A stretch of 64,000 bases of DNA from Pseudobdellovibrionaceae bacterium (GTDB taxonomy: Bacteria > Bdellovibrionota > Bdellovibrionia > Bdellovibrionales > JAGQZY01). The notes below the pieces were generated by a model. It searched no databases. It had not been told where the DNA came from and saw only the letters and a list, made by a program, of their open reading frames with translations. A program made the translations under genes and the position numbers. The stretch's first letter is position 1, and each line of letters begins with the position of its first letter. Below are positions 35,014-43,767 of the stretch, one piece after another. Where the stretch lies: positions 124,001 through 188,000 of the forward strand of contig JACKAL010000003.1 of the NCBI GenBank assembly GCA_020635085.1, read 5' to 3'.

Positions 35014-36492
35014 ATGTTTGAGTTGGAAGAAAATGTAAATATCGGAGCGACAATTAAAGTAATTGGTGTCGGTGGTGGCGGCAGTAACGCCGTATCAACG
35101 ATGATCGATGGTGGACTCAGCGGGGTGGAGTTTGTTGTTGCTAATACAGATCGCCAAGCATTAGAGGCGCATAAAGCACAATCAAAAATACAATTAGGAC
35201 GAGAGCTGACGCGTGGTTTAGGTGCTGGTGCCAATCCAGATGTGGGTAAGCGCGCTGCCATTGAATCTTACAATGATATTGTGGAATCTCTCGAGGGTGC
35301 AGACATGGTATTTGTCACCGGCGGTATGGGTGGCGGAACTGGCACGGGTGGTGCACCGATTGTTGCTAAGATTGCTAAAGAAATGGGTGCCTTAACTATT
35401 GGTGTGGTGACAAAGCCTTTTTCTTTCGAGGGGAAAAAGCGCATGCGCCATGCTTTACAGGGAATTTCGGAGCTTAAAGAAAGCGTAGATACCCTCATTG
35501 TTATTCCCAATCAAAAACTTCTTTCTATTTCCCACGACAAAACGTCTTTATTGGATACTTTTAAAAAAGCAGATGATGTTTTATTACAAGCGGTAAAAGG
35601 GATTTCAGATCTTATTAATATTCGCGGTCTTATTAACTTAGACTTTGCTGATATCAGAACTGTGATGTCATCGCAAGGTATGGCGATCATGGGAACAGGT
35701 GCAGCGACAGGAGATAACCGTGCGGTTGAGGCTGCAACACAAGCGATTTCGTCGCCACTTCTCGAAAATATCTCAATTGATGGAGCGACTGGTATTATTA
35801 TTAATATTACCGGTGGAAAAGATCTTAGTCTGCATGAAGTGGATGAAGCATCGACTCTTATTACTGAAGCCGCACACGAAGATGCGGAAATTATTTTTGG
35901 TGCGGTTATCGATGAAAGCTTAGGTGATGAAGTACGTGTCACTGTAATTGCTACTGGTTTTGGTGCAGAAGCAGTAAAAATGCAATTGCCACCAACGTAT
36001 GCATATCAAGTACAGCAGGCTCAGGCCTATTCGCACCCGCAGTTTTTTCAACCACCGCAGTATCAGCAAGCACCACCACCGCAGGCACAACATCCATCGC
36101 CGCACCAACCTCAACACCACCAACAGCCAGTGATGTCCCCCCAGGGGGTGCAGCAAAGTGCGAATACTGTGAATCATAATATGGTCCCGCCACCAGCAGC
36201 AGCACCAGTGCCACCGGTTGCTACATTAGAGAATATGGAAGAGCAGTTGGAAGGCTTGGAGGCTCCACATCTTTCACCACGTGATATGTTGCTGGCTAAA
36301 GCAAAAGCATATCGCGAGCAAGCTTTAAAGAAGAATGAGCCACCGCAAGAGCAGCTCTCTATGGAGGTGAATTTAGATCATACGTCGAAAAAACAAACGG
36401 ATTTAAGTTCTCCTTTTGACCAAGGAAATTTAGATGTACCTACATACTTACGACGTAAGAGTGCAGAGGATACGCCTGAATCCCTCGGATAG
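35014..36492 (+). CDS. ftsZ: Cell division tubulin homologue FtsZ with a long His/Gln/Pro linker
   Basis: GTPase that forms the Z ring. The GTP-binding sites are [14 protein letters not shown] and the tubulin signature [13 protein letters not shown]; the T7 catalytic loop lies in [22 protein letters not shown]. The globular core ends near residue 320. The C-terminal linker of about 150 residues is rich in Gln, His, Pro and Ala up to about residue 400, then charged. The conserved C-terminal peptide appears as [10 protein letters not shown], which binds FtsA. It is not at the very end: 10 more residues ([10 protein letters not shown]) follow. Total 492 residues, about 110 longer than E. coli FtsZ because of the linker. 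Confidence 0.97.
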   Translation: MFELEENVNIGATIKVIGVGGGGSNAVSTMIDGGLSGVEFVVANTDRQALEAHKAQSKIQLGRELTRGLGAGANPDVGKRAAIESYNDIVESLEGADMVFVTGGMGGGTGTGGAPIVAKIAKEMGALTIGVVTKPFSFEGKKRMRHALQGISELKESVDTLIVIPNQKLLSISHDKTSLLDTFKKADDVLLQAVKGISDLINIRGLINLDFADIRTVMSSQGMAIMGTGAATGDNRAVEAATQAISSPLLENISIDGATGIIINITGGKDLSLHEVDEASTLITEAAHEDAEIIFGAVIDESLGDEVRVTVIATGFGAEAVKMQLPPTYAYQVQQAQAYSHPQFFQPPQYQQAPPPQAQHPSPHQPQHHQQPVMSPQGVQQSANTVNHNMVPPPAAAPVPPVATLENMEEQLEGLEAPHLSPRDMLLAKAKAYREQALKKNEPPQEQLSMEVNLDHTSKKQTDLSSPFDQGNLDVPTYLRRKSAEDTPESLG

Positions 36493-36498
36493 GGTTTT

Positions 36499-37236
36499 GT
36501 GAGTTCGGTTTATTTTATTTCGGATATACATATCCACGATGACAAAGAAAAAAAAGCGCAGATCTTTCTGCGCTTTTTGCATTTTTTAGAGGAGCAGAGA
36601 ACTCCCGCGACGTTGATTCTCGGCGGCGATATTTTTGATTTGTGGCTTGGGGCCCATCCCTATTTTAAAAATAAATTTAAAACCATTGTCGAAAAAATTA
36701 CAAAACTTGTGCGTTCCGGACATACAATTTATTACTTCGAGGGGAATCATGATCTGCATTTAAAGCCCTTTTGGCAGGATCAATTAGGGGTTAAAGTCTA
36801 TTCTGATCCTGAGTTTTTTCTTTTTGATGGTGTGGTTGTGCGTTTCGAACATGGTGATCAGATGAACCCTGAGGATCGTGGCTATCATTTTTTACGTTGG
36901 TTTTTAAGAACTCCACCTTTGCGCTGGCTCATCTTGCATCTACCATCGTGGTTAGTTTCTGCTATAGGTAATAAAGCCAGTCAAATGAGCCGACAGTATA
37001 CTGATGGGTTACGCGATGAAGACAAGATTCGTGAATTTATGCGTGATCATGTTCACAGAGTATTTGAGCAGAGACCATTTGATGTGGTTGTTCATGGCCA
37101 TGTTCATTTACGCGATGACTATACGTTTGAGCAAGATGCGAAAAAAGTGCGATCTTTCAATTTAGGTAGCTGGGATCATGACAGTCGCATTTTACGTTTT
37201 GAGCATGGAAAATGGTCGTGGTTGGATTTGACCTAG
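36499..37236 (+). CDS. lpxH: UDP-2,3-diacylglucosamine diphosphatase family metallophosphatase
   Basis: Calcineurin-type two-metal phosphatase of the lipid A pathway, hydrolysing UDP-2,3-diacylglucosamine to lipid X and UMP at the inner membrane. Metal motifs in order: ISDIHIHD, GGDIFDLWLG, EGNHDLH, FEHGDQ, and HGHVHLRD. The insertion with basic and hydrophobic residues (LRWFLRTPPLRWLILHLPSWL) probably covers the lipid. 245 residues matches LpxH. The start is a GTG at 36499, only 6 bases after the ftsZ stop, so it belongs to the ftsQAZ operon and couples envelope lipid supply to division. LpxH/LpxH2 distinction was not tested. Confidence 0.85.
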   Translation: MSSVYFISDIHIHDDKEKKAQIFLRFLHFLEEQRTPATLILGGDIFDLWLGAHPYFKNKFKTIVEKITKLVRSGHTIYYFEGNHDLHLKPFWQDQLGVKVYSDPEFFLFDGVVVRFEHGDQMNPEDRGYHFLRWFLRTPPLRWLILHLPSWLVSAIGNKASQMSRQYTDGLRDEDKIREFMRDHVHRVFEQRPFDVVVHGHVHLRDDYTFEQDAKKVRSFNLGSWDHDSRILRFEHGKWSWLDLT

Positions 37237-37548
37237 TTCGAACGCACCACAGAGAGTTCACTGTAGTTTCAGGGTAGCATGAAAAATAAGCAAAAGTGAA
37301 CTAAGCATAGGTTACCTTTAGATTGACTCCCCATTTAGGACATCTGCTAAGGTATTATCTATTTGCCTCAAGCTACAAAATCATGTCTATATAGGATTAA
37401 GGTTTCTCACACGGTTTCTCACCTGTTCCTCGGTTGGTGTTGTTGATCAAGGGATTTGAACAGAATTCACGATCTATCCGATTCTAGTTATCAATATGTA
37501 CTGGTTTGTTGGAAGTTTTTAAAACAATAAGCACATTGAAGGTAAACA
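37237..37548. other. Intergenic region before the TetR gene
   Basis: This 312-base gap has no supported gene. Two features stand out. One is an 8-base inverted repeat AGTTCACT/AGTGAACT (37255-37262 and 37295-37302). The other is a perfect 10-base tandem repeat GGTTTCTCAC at 37401-37410 and 37413-37422, spaced 12 bases centre to centre. The latter may be the operator of the following TetR gene. AAGGT at 37538-37542 is the likely ribosome binding site for it. Confidence 0.5.
37401..37422. promoter_or_regulatory. Tandem GGTTTCTCAC repeat, candidate operator
   Basis: Two perfect copies of GGTTTCTCAC separated by two bases, about 130 bases upstream of the TetR-family gene. Direct-repeat spacing near one helix turn suits two proteins bound on one DNA face. 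TetR proteins more often use palindromes, so the binding factor is uncertain. Confidence 0.4.
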
Positions 37549-38220
37549 ATGAGCATAAAACCTGTAGCCAAGATAGAAACGAAAGATCATATCTTGAATG
37601 TCGCAACATACCTTTTTTCAACATACGGTTTTGAAGGGACATCCGTTCGACAACTGGCGGAACGAGCGGGTGTGAATATAGCGGCGATCAATTATTATTT
37701 TGGATCGAAACATAATTTGTACTGGGCCGTGGTGGCTTACTCACATAATATGATCAACGACATTATTGGTGAACTGGCGCAAAATAGCCAATCGATAGAA
37801 GAATTGATTGTAAATATATTCCAAACAGTAGCACAAGATCCCACATTATACCGAGTCACGATGCGTATGATGTTAACCGAGGATGTTCCGGATCCAGATC
37901 CTGAGTATCAAGATGGTAGTTTGCAGGCTGCACCACCAGGTATTGATACTATCTCTGAAATTCTTAGACGGGAAATTAAAGGGGAGATCAAAAAAGAGGA
38001 TTTGTATTGGGCTGCAAGATCGATGTTTGGGGTTCTCTGCTTCTGGTGTACAAGGTTTTCATCGACGAAACAAAGCATGCTGGCAAAAAACAACAAATTG
38101 GATCTTTCTATAGAAGAGGTTCATGGAGAAATAAAGCGCACGATATCCGCCATCAAATATTTTTTGATACAAACGATAATCCCTGAAGACGAGATTTCAC
38201 AAAAAAAGAAAAAATTCTAA
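37549..38220 (+). CDS. TetR/AcrR-family transcriptional regulator
   Basis: 223-residue one-component regulator. The N-terminal HTH spans about residues 12-58: ILNVATYLFSTYGFEGTSVRQLAERAGVNIAAINYYFGSKHNLYWAVV, a textbook TetR_N domain. The C-terminal ligand-binding domain is helical and unassigned (IVNIFQTVAQDPTLYRVTMRMMLTEDVPD...), resembling the CerR/AcrR-like C-terminal families. Ends with a Lys-rich tail. It converges with dabB with 11 bases between the stops, so the regulated gene is not evident. It may control itself, lpxH-side genes, or the Dab operon (inference). Confidence 0.9.
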   Translation: MSIKPVAKIETKDHILNVATYLFSTYGFEGTSVRQLAERAGVNIAAINYYFGSKHNLYWAVVAYSHNMINDIIGELAQNSQSIEELIVNIFQTVAQDPTLYRVTMRMMLTEDVPDPDPEYQDGSLQAAPPGIDTISEILRREIKGEIKKEDLYWAARSMFGVLCFWCTRFSSTKQSMLAKNNKLDLSIEEVHGEIKRTISAIKYFLIQTIIPEDEISQKKKKF

Positions 38221-38254
38221 GTTTCCAAATACTAAGCAGAACGATTGGAAACTT
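38219..38254. terminator. Bidirectional hairpin straddling the convergent stops of tetR and dabB
   Basis: A perfect 10-base inverted repeat AAGTTTCCAA (38219-38228) and TTGGAAACTT (38245-38254) with a 16-base loop. It overlaps both stop codons (TAA at 38218-38220, and dabB TAG at 38232-38234). The T-run is lacking, so it may act as an mRNA 3' end stabiliser or a weak terminator for both strands. Confidence 0.5.
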
Positions 38255-40091
38255 CGTGAGTTATTTTAATATGCGGTCCCATAAAAACACGAGAGTAAAT
38301 ACGTATGATAGAGAGCCCATCAATAATGTAAGAGAGTGCAGCACAGAGTGCGACGCCAAACTGATTTTCATGAATATGGTGAAAAATCACATCTTCACCA
38401 ATAAATGTGGGTGTGATGGGAAAACCCGAAAGTCCGAGCGAACAGATCAGAAACCAAAACGCCACTTTAGGATGTTCGTATACATGCCCCTGGAATGCTT
38501 TTAGGGACAAAGCTTTTTCTTTGGTTTTTAAATACATGAGAAGAAGGGTTCCGGCGCCCCAACTAATAGTGGCACCTGACAGATAGACCATAATTTCTGT
38601 CCATGAGAGCTTGTCGGAAATAGAAACAGCTGCAGTTATCCATACGTGATTTGCGAATATCAAGGTCCAGGCAGTGCGTGCATGCGTGCGCTCGGAAAAG
38701 GAGAGGAGCACCATCAGTAATCCAAAAAAAGCTAATAGTAATGATAAAATATGTGGAACATTGTCCACACTATCTTTGACCATATTCATGTATGTAAATA
38801 GACCAGCACTTACTAGCAAAAGAGTAGTGATGCCGAAAGGAGTTAGCATAATATGGAGGAAATTTCCGGCTTTTTTTAGTGGTCTCCACAGAAGAGACTC
38901 GAGGAGATAATCTCCATTCCATTCTTTGATACAAAGAACATATAAACCTTTTGCCAGAGGTCGTGGAAACCATCTTTCTAAGAAATTATTTCTCTCAAAA
39001 GTTGAATAGGCTTGCTCACGCATTAAGTAACTAACAATCGATGGGGACACCAATAGTTGATATGTTCGCAAAAAAGCATTTCCAGCAAAGTGTAATAACG
39101 CTATAAAATCCAATCCTAGGGACAATTCGACAAACATTAAGCCAATTTGGGTTAGCGAAGAATAGGCAATTTGACTTTTAATTGCAGATTGCACGCGCGC
39201 AGTCCCATTACAAATTAATGCTGTAATGATTCCGCCAACAAACATAAGAACGGGTACGTAAGGACTCAATTGCCACATAGGGCGCGTACGCAGAAGAATA
39301 AATACGCCCATATGAATAGATAAAGATCCATAAAAAATGGCACTTGATGGTGTAGGGCCCTCCATAGCTCTCGGAAGCCAAGAACAAAAGGGGAACTGTG
39401 CTGATTTAGCAGCAGCAGATAGTAAAAATAGACATCCGAGGAGAGTAGCACTAATAAGACTTATATGTTCACTGGCGAGATGAGTTAGCTCTGTAAATTG
39501 AATATTGTGATGCCAAAGCAGATGGCAGAGCCAAGCAGCAAGAACAAAGCCAACATCACCAAGACGATAGATGGAGAAAACTTTAAAAGCATTTTTTACT
39601 GGTAGATAGCGTTCGCGATAAAAAGAAATGAGAAGAAAAGAAGAAATTCCAAGAATTTCCCATCCAGCAAAGAGCATCTCAAAATTTCCAGACAAGATGA
39701 CCATCATATAGCCAGCATAAAAAAGTAGAATAGTATTAAAGAATCTTTTATATCCCTTCTCTCGGTGTAAATAGACACGGCTGTAGACAAGGACCAGAAA
39801 AGCTAAAATGCTACCCACCACAGAAAACATGGCTGTGATAAGGTCATACATAAATGAAAAATAGAAATCTACATTGTCAGTACTATAGATCAAGGGGCCG
39901 ACATAAGGAATTGTTTCCTCAGTGCCTATGAGCCAAAGGAGAGAGACTAAATGGGTTGTAATGAGATGGACTCCCAATACAAATATAGAATAATAAGAAA
40001 TAAATTTTTCTTCTCTGCTAGGGATCAGCAAGCTAAAAACAAAAGCAACAAGAGGAAAGAGGGCAAGAAAAAGTACAAAATTAGGATTCAT
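38232..40091 (-). CDS. dabB: DabB, cation-transporting membrane subunit of the inorganic-carbon pump
   Basis: NuoL/MrpA-like (proton_antipo_M, PF00361) membrane protein that couples a cation gradient to DabA in CO2/bicarbonate accumulation. 619 residues and about 14-16 transmembrane helices. NuoL-type signatures are LLISFYRERYLPVKNAFKVF and SAAAKSAQFPFCSWLPRAMEGPTPSSAIFYG, the latter with the key Lys. It is not a respiratory NuoL: no other nuo or mrp genes are present and it is paired with dabA, whose stop it overlaps by 11 bases, which implies coupled translation and a fixed subunit ratio. Confidence 0.9.
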   Translation of the reverse strand: MNPNFVLFLALFPLVAFVFSLLIPSREEKFISYYSIFVLGVHLITTHLVSLLWLIGTEETIPYVGPLIYSTDNVDFYFSFMYDLITAMFSVVGSILAFLVLVYSRVYLHREKGYKRFFNTILLFYAGYMMVILSGNFEMLFAGWEILGISSFLLISFYRERYLPVKNAFKVFSIYRLGDVGFVLAAWLCHLLWHHNIQFTELTHLASEHISLISATLLGCLFLLSAAAKSAQFPFCSWLPRAMEGPTPSSAIFYGSLSIHMGVFILLRTRPMWQLSPYVPVLMFVGGIITALICNGTARVQSAIKSQIAYSSLTQIGLMFVELSLGLDFIALLHFAGNAFLRTYQLLVSPSIVSYLMREQAYSTFERNNFLERWFPRPLAKGLYVLCIKEWNGDYLLESLLWRPLKKAGNFLHIMLTPFGITTLLLVSAGLFTYMNMVKDSVDNVPHILSLLLAFFGLLMVLLSFSERTHARTAWTLIFANHVWITAAVSISDKLSWTEIMVYLSGATISWGAGTLLLMYLKTKEKALSLKAFQGHVYEHPKVAFWFLICSLGLSGFPITPTFIGEDVIFHHIHENQFGVALCAALSYIIDGLSIIRIYSRVFMGPHIKITHEVSNRSA

Positions 40092-42591
40092 GGTTTATAT
40101 CCTCAAAGATTCCAATCTTCAGATTATTTCTGGAGGAGGTTACATATTGGTCGATATTATTAATTTTAAAGATATCCGTACTTGTGTTGTATTTCTCCAT
40201 TTTACCATCACAATATACGTAAACAGTTAGATCCTTTGGGTCAATACATGAGTAGAGCACCCAACTATTTTTCACCCATTCATAGGTTGCTGGATTACGT
40301 TGAACGGCAGCCAAAGCAACTTCTGGGGAGTGTTCAACAATAAGGAGGAGACGTAGTGGGTCGTGTATTTCGATCATTTGGCTGGGAAGGCCTGGGCGCA
40401 AATCCCCATCTGCACCGTTAGCAACGGCAATAAGACCAACAACATTGTGTGGGAGTTTAGTTCCTGCGCCCAACTTGAGGTTGTCTACACGCGAGAAATA
40501 ATATTCGAGATTGATTCCTCCACAAACAGGGACTGCCGCATTTAAAATACGCGTGAGAATTTCGCCTTGTGGATCAATATGGGGATCGTAGGAGTTGAGA
40601 AAAGCCCGGCGATCTAAAAATACATTTTTAGTAAGATGGCGTCCGCCGACAATGCAAAGTGCATTGGTTGCGTGGTTGAGTTCGGGTCGAGGTTCAAATA
40701 AGGAGACTGAGCGTTGTTTCGTATGCTCATTTGCTGTCTGTGGCGTTATACTTAACGGAACAATATCAAAGCGACGACATCTTTCTTTGGCATTTTTCTC
40801 TAAAGCTTTTAAGAAAGCCCGTTTGGCTTTAATATGTATGGGATTATTTTCAAGAGAAAAGCGCGACTCGTCATAGAATTCAATTTCATCGCGAGTCGTA
40901 TCATGAATAGCCCCAATAAAAATAGTAGTTGATGGGATATGAATGTTACGTTCTTGTAATTTTTCGCGAACATTTGCTTTATTAGCCATGTAAGCAAAAA
41001 TACGTGCATTAACTGAGCCCGGGCGTCCCGAACACGCTCCGCAGTCGTAGGCGGCATAATGGGGATTGTTAACACTACTTGCACCATGGCCAACAAGATA
41101 AATGACTTCGGCAAAATTATGGGTAAGGCCAACACTCATTAAAGTATTATAGACGCGCTCAACCATTTCTTGCAGAGTATATCCCACTTGTAAATTACGA
41201 TCGAGCTCAGCTTGATGTTCAATGGTGAGATCAGACGCAGTGTCGGTATGGCGAAGTGAGGTGGCCGTTGCAGGAGAAAGCGATGGCTTAAAAATATTTA
41301 AAAATAGTTTTCCGGCAGACCAAAAACCAATAGTTTGTGAGATCAACCAACCACCAACAAAAGAATGCGTTTCATGATGAAAAAGAATATCTTTTTTAAA
41401 AGAGTGACGGGAATTGGATTCACGAATTAAATATTTTGGAGTGATGGGTGCCGGACATAGCTTGGTTATTTGTGAGCTTCGATCAGGGCGAAAATAAAAT
41501 TCTACGCCAAAAAAACCAGGTGTACCAAAAGTTTCTGCTTCTGGCTCCACTTGTTCTAAATAGTGTCGCAAAGAAATTTCACGATCATCAATACAAAAGA
41601 AAGCTTGAAATTTCGGTAAAGTATTGGCGTTATCATCACGCATAGAACGTTGAGCTGAATGCTGGATTGTGCTTAGAACGGAGTTATAAAAAGAATCCTC
41701 CATAGCTTCTTGCCAAATTGACATAAGCAGTGTGGTTTGGTCGTGTACTAATGGTGCAAATAAGTCCACTTTTTGTGGAGAAAAGCTGGCAAGCGGCTTC
41801 CAGTTTATTCCAAGATTGTGATCTAAGTAATCAATTTCTAGGAGTAGCTCGAACAAAACGACTTCTTGCAAAGTGATCTTCTTAGAATTCAATAGAGAGT
41901 GGGGTTCATGTTCAATGTAGGAAACGATTCCAGACCAACCTGGGTGGGAGAATTGTTGATCAAAAAGATAATTTTCGAAAAGAGATTCATCACCGACAAG
42001 TATTTTTAACAAATTTTCTAGAGATGTGTGTTCATCTTGTAGCCATTTTCGAGCTCGTCCACGAGAGCAAAAAAATAAACTGGAAAAGGGATTATTATCT
42101 AGATCACGCATGGACTTTAGAAAACCATCATTTACTGTGGGGATCCACCAGTGGGAAACTCCTTGATCTAAATAGCTTGATAAGTAACGAAATAAAAGAG
42201 GTTGTGTGCGGTGATCGATATCGAGTTGATATTTTTCTTTCCATAGACTACGTATAGAACCTATTCGTTTAGTAAAAATCTTGTTATCTTCGGCTCGTAA
42301 TAAATCATTTTTTTGTATTTGCTCATTTCCCCGTTTCTTAAGTGTTTTTTCTAGTGCCGCATCGGTGATATCACCATTTTTATACATCTTTTGATATTCG
42401 GAAAAACTCAGATAAACTTTGGAGCCAAAAATTTGTGAACACAACTGTATCCCTTCGTGAAAGGGCTGATTTTGAAAAGCATGCAGGGTGTTGTGGTGAA
42501 TAAAATCTCGCAAAGGCCCCTGTGATGGAAGGTAGTGATGTAGTTTGTGGAGAGTTTCTTTGAGGGAATTGCTGATTTTTTCTTGTTGCAT
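40081..42591 (-). CDS. dabA: DabA (DUF2309/PF10070), carbonic-anhydrase-like subunit of the carbon pump
   Basis: Peripheral cytoplasmic subunit that, with DabB, forms a vectorial carbonic anhydrase hydrating CO2 to bicarbonate. 836 residues is typical. Predicted zinc and catalytic residues are seen: Cys333 and Asp335 in FFCIDDRE, His502 in VGHGASSVNNP, and Cys517 in YDCGACSG. Their spacing (C-x-D, and His 15 before Cys) matches Halothiobacillus DabA Cys351/Asp353/His524/Cys539. The segments HNTLHAFQNQPFHEG and RPGLPSQMIEIHDPLRLL are also DUF2309 marks. AGGA stands 7 bases before the ATG; the gene lies 9 bases after the porin stop and overlaps dabB. Confidence 0.93.
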   Translation of the reverse strand: MQQEKISNSLKETLHKLHHYLPSQGPLRDFIHHNTLHAFQNQPFHEGIQLCSQIFGSKVYLSFSEYQKMYKNGDITDAALEKTLKKRGNEQIQKNDLLRAEDNKIFTKRIGSIRSLWKEKYQLDIDHRTQPLLFRYLSSYLDQGVSHWWIPTVNDGFLKSMRDLDNNPFSSLFFCSRGRARKWLQDEHTSLENLLKILVGDESLFENYLFDQQFSHPGWSGIVSYIEHEPHSLLNSKKITLQEVVLFELLLEIDYLDHNLGINWKPLASFSPQKVDLFAPLVHDQTTLLMSIWQEAMEDSFYNSVLSTIQHSAQRSMRDDNANTLPKFQAFFCIDDREISLRHYLEQVEPEAETFGTPGFFGVEFYFRPDRSSQITKLCPAPITPKYLIRESNSRHSFKKDILFHHETHSFVGGWLISQTIGFWSAGKLFLNIFKPSLSPATATSLRHTDTASDLTIEHQAELDRNLQVGYTLQEMVERVYNTLMSVGLTHNFAEVIYLVGHGASSVNNPHYAAYDCGACSGRPGSVNARIFAYMANKANVREKLQERNIHIPSTTIFIGAIHDTTRDEIEFYDESRFSLENNPIHIKAKRAFLKALEKNAKERCRRFDIVPLSITPQTANEHTKQRSVSLFEPRPELNHATNALCIVGGRHLTKNVFLDRRAFLNSYDPHIDPQGEILTRILNAAVPVCGGINLEYYFSRVDNLKLGAGTKLPHNVVGLIAVANGADGDLRPGLPSQMIEIHDPLRLLLIVEHSPEVALAAVQRNPATYEWVKNSWVLYSCIDPKDLTVYVYCDGKMEKYNTSTDIFKINNIDQYVTSSRNNLKIGIFEDINHES

Positions 42592-42600
42592 AAAGGATTC

Positions 42601-43767
42601 CTACATATCGAGCTTAAGGCCCACTTCAAATACTTGCGCCGTACGTTTTGCTGCGACTCCACTATCTATTGGGTCAAGTAAGTGTTGCGTGTACAGATGT
42701 GCTATTTCCGTATAAAAATTTAAACTCTTTGTTATATAGTATTCATAACCCAGGCGTGCTGTCAGGTTTTCAATGATGCCATAGCCAGTGCTGGACGAAA
42801 GAAGGTTGGAAGTGGCTTTTCCAGAAACATAGCTATACGAGGCCGTTAAGTTTCCCGGGTTTAGAATTTTAGCAATACCTAAACCGGCAAACCAACCCCA
42901 GGTTTCGTATTTATGGCGATATGTTGAGTAAGCGCCCCATTCTTTTAATGTTTGAAAACTGGGCGAATACGATAAAGCTTGTAAGCTTAAGTTCTCTAAG
43001 TTGTGGCCGTAGTAACCTTCAAAGATAAGTTCGTTGTGCTCATCTTTAAAGCTTGAAAAAATATTTATTGCAAAAGGAGTTATATTTTTTTGGGTAGCTG
43101 CGTTTTCGAGATGTCCAATAATTCCAGAGGCGCCAAAAGTCCAATGATCGACATATAATGTATGACGTAAAGCTAGCGTGGGGGTTGCCGTCCACTCAGA
43201 GTTACCTATTGATGACTGAGAATTATAATTAGGAAAACCCAAAGCAATTCCCGACTCGCCTCCACTTGTTTTATAGAGTGCCTGTGCCTGTAAGCGCATA
43301 AATCCTGTGTCACCAGATAAAAAATAGTGTCCAATAAGGTTGTAGGAGTACGGCGCATAAGGAGAAAATAAATCCCAATCTTGCCCCACATTGAATATCC
43401 AGTTTTCATTGGCTTTGTAATTGATTAATCCGCGGCGTAAGCGAATATGCGACGAGGTTGTCGGTGTTGATTGATTAAAATCCACAAAGTCAAATTCAAC
43501 TAAGCCATAGGTACTATCATCGATATGACCTTTTAGGCCAAAGCGCGACTGTTGAACTTGCATGGACATGCTGCCTTTGTCGGGGCGCGTACTTAAAACA
43601 GGGTTTGCGGCGGCCGTGTAAGCGACGTAGTTGTTGCGCCCAGAAGATTCCACGGCACGGGTGGCTCCTGTTGCCGCCGCTTTTACAAAGCCGTAAATTT
43701 CTATCTCCTTAGCATGAGAGGTTGAAGAAGCACACAGCATGAGTATAGCTACGAGTTTACGTTTCAT
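42601..43767 (-). CDS. Outer-membrane porin-like beta-barrel in the carbon-uptake operon
   Basis: 388 residues. Signal peptide (MKRKLVAILMLCASSTSHA-KEIE), then the IEIYGFVKAAA start typical of porin-fold proteins (DcaP/Porin_4 type). The rest is alternating beta strands (SMQVQQSRFGLKGHI, YGLVEFDFVDFN, HIRLRRGLINYKAN, WIFNVGQDWDLFSP). The C-terminus FEVGLKLDM lacks the classic terminal Phe. It sits between the SulP permease and dabA with a 1-base TAATG overlap at its start and 9 bases at its end. It is therefore likely a channel that brings bicarbonate or another anion across the outer membrane for this system (inference). Confidence 0.8.
   Translation of the reverse strand: MKRKLVAILMLCASSTSHAKEIEIYGFVKAAATGATRAVESSGRNNYVAYTAAANPVLSTRPDKGSMSMQVQQSRFGLKGHIDDSTYGLVEFDFVDFNQSTPTTSSHIRLRRGLINYKANENWIFNVGQDWDLFSPYAPYSYNLIGHYFLSGDTGFMRLQAQALYKTSGGESGIALGFPNYNSQSSIGNSEWTATPTLALRHTLYVDHWTFGASGIIGHLENAATQKNITPFAINIFSSFKDEHNELIFEGYYGHNLENLSLQALSYSPSFQTLKEWGAYSTYRHKYETWGWFAGLGIAKILNPGNLTASYSYVSGKATSNLLSSSTGYGIIENLTARLGYEYYITKSLNFYTEIAHLYTQHLLDPIDSGVAAKRTAQVFEVGLKLDM

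Noticed and set aside
36001..36240. Long open frames antisense to the FtsZ linker
   Set aside because: They arise because CAN/CCN codons of a Gln/His/Pro-rich tract read openly in reverse; no start signal or family match.
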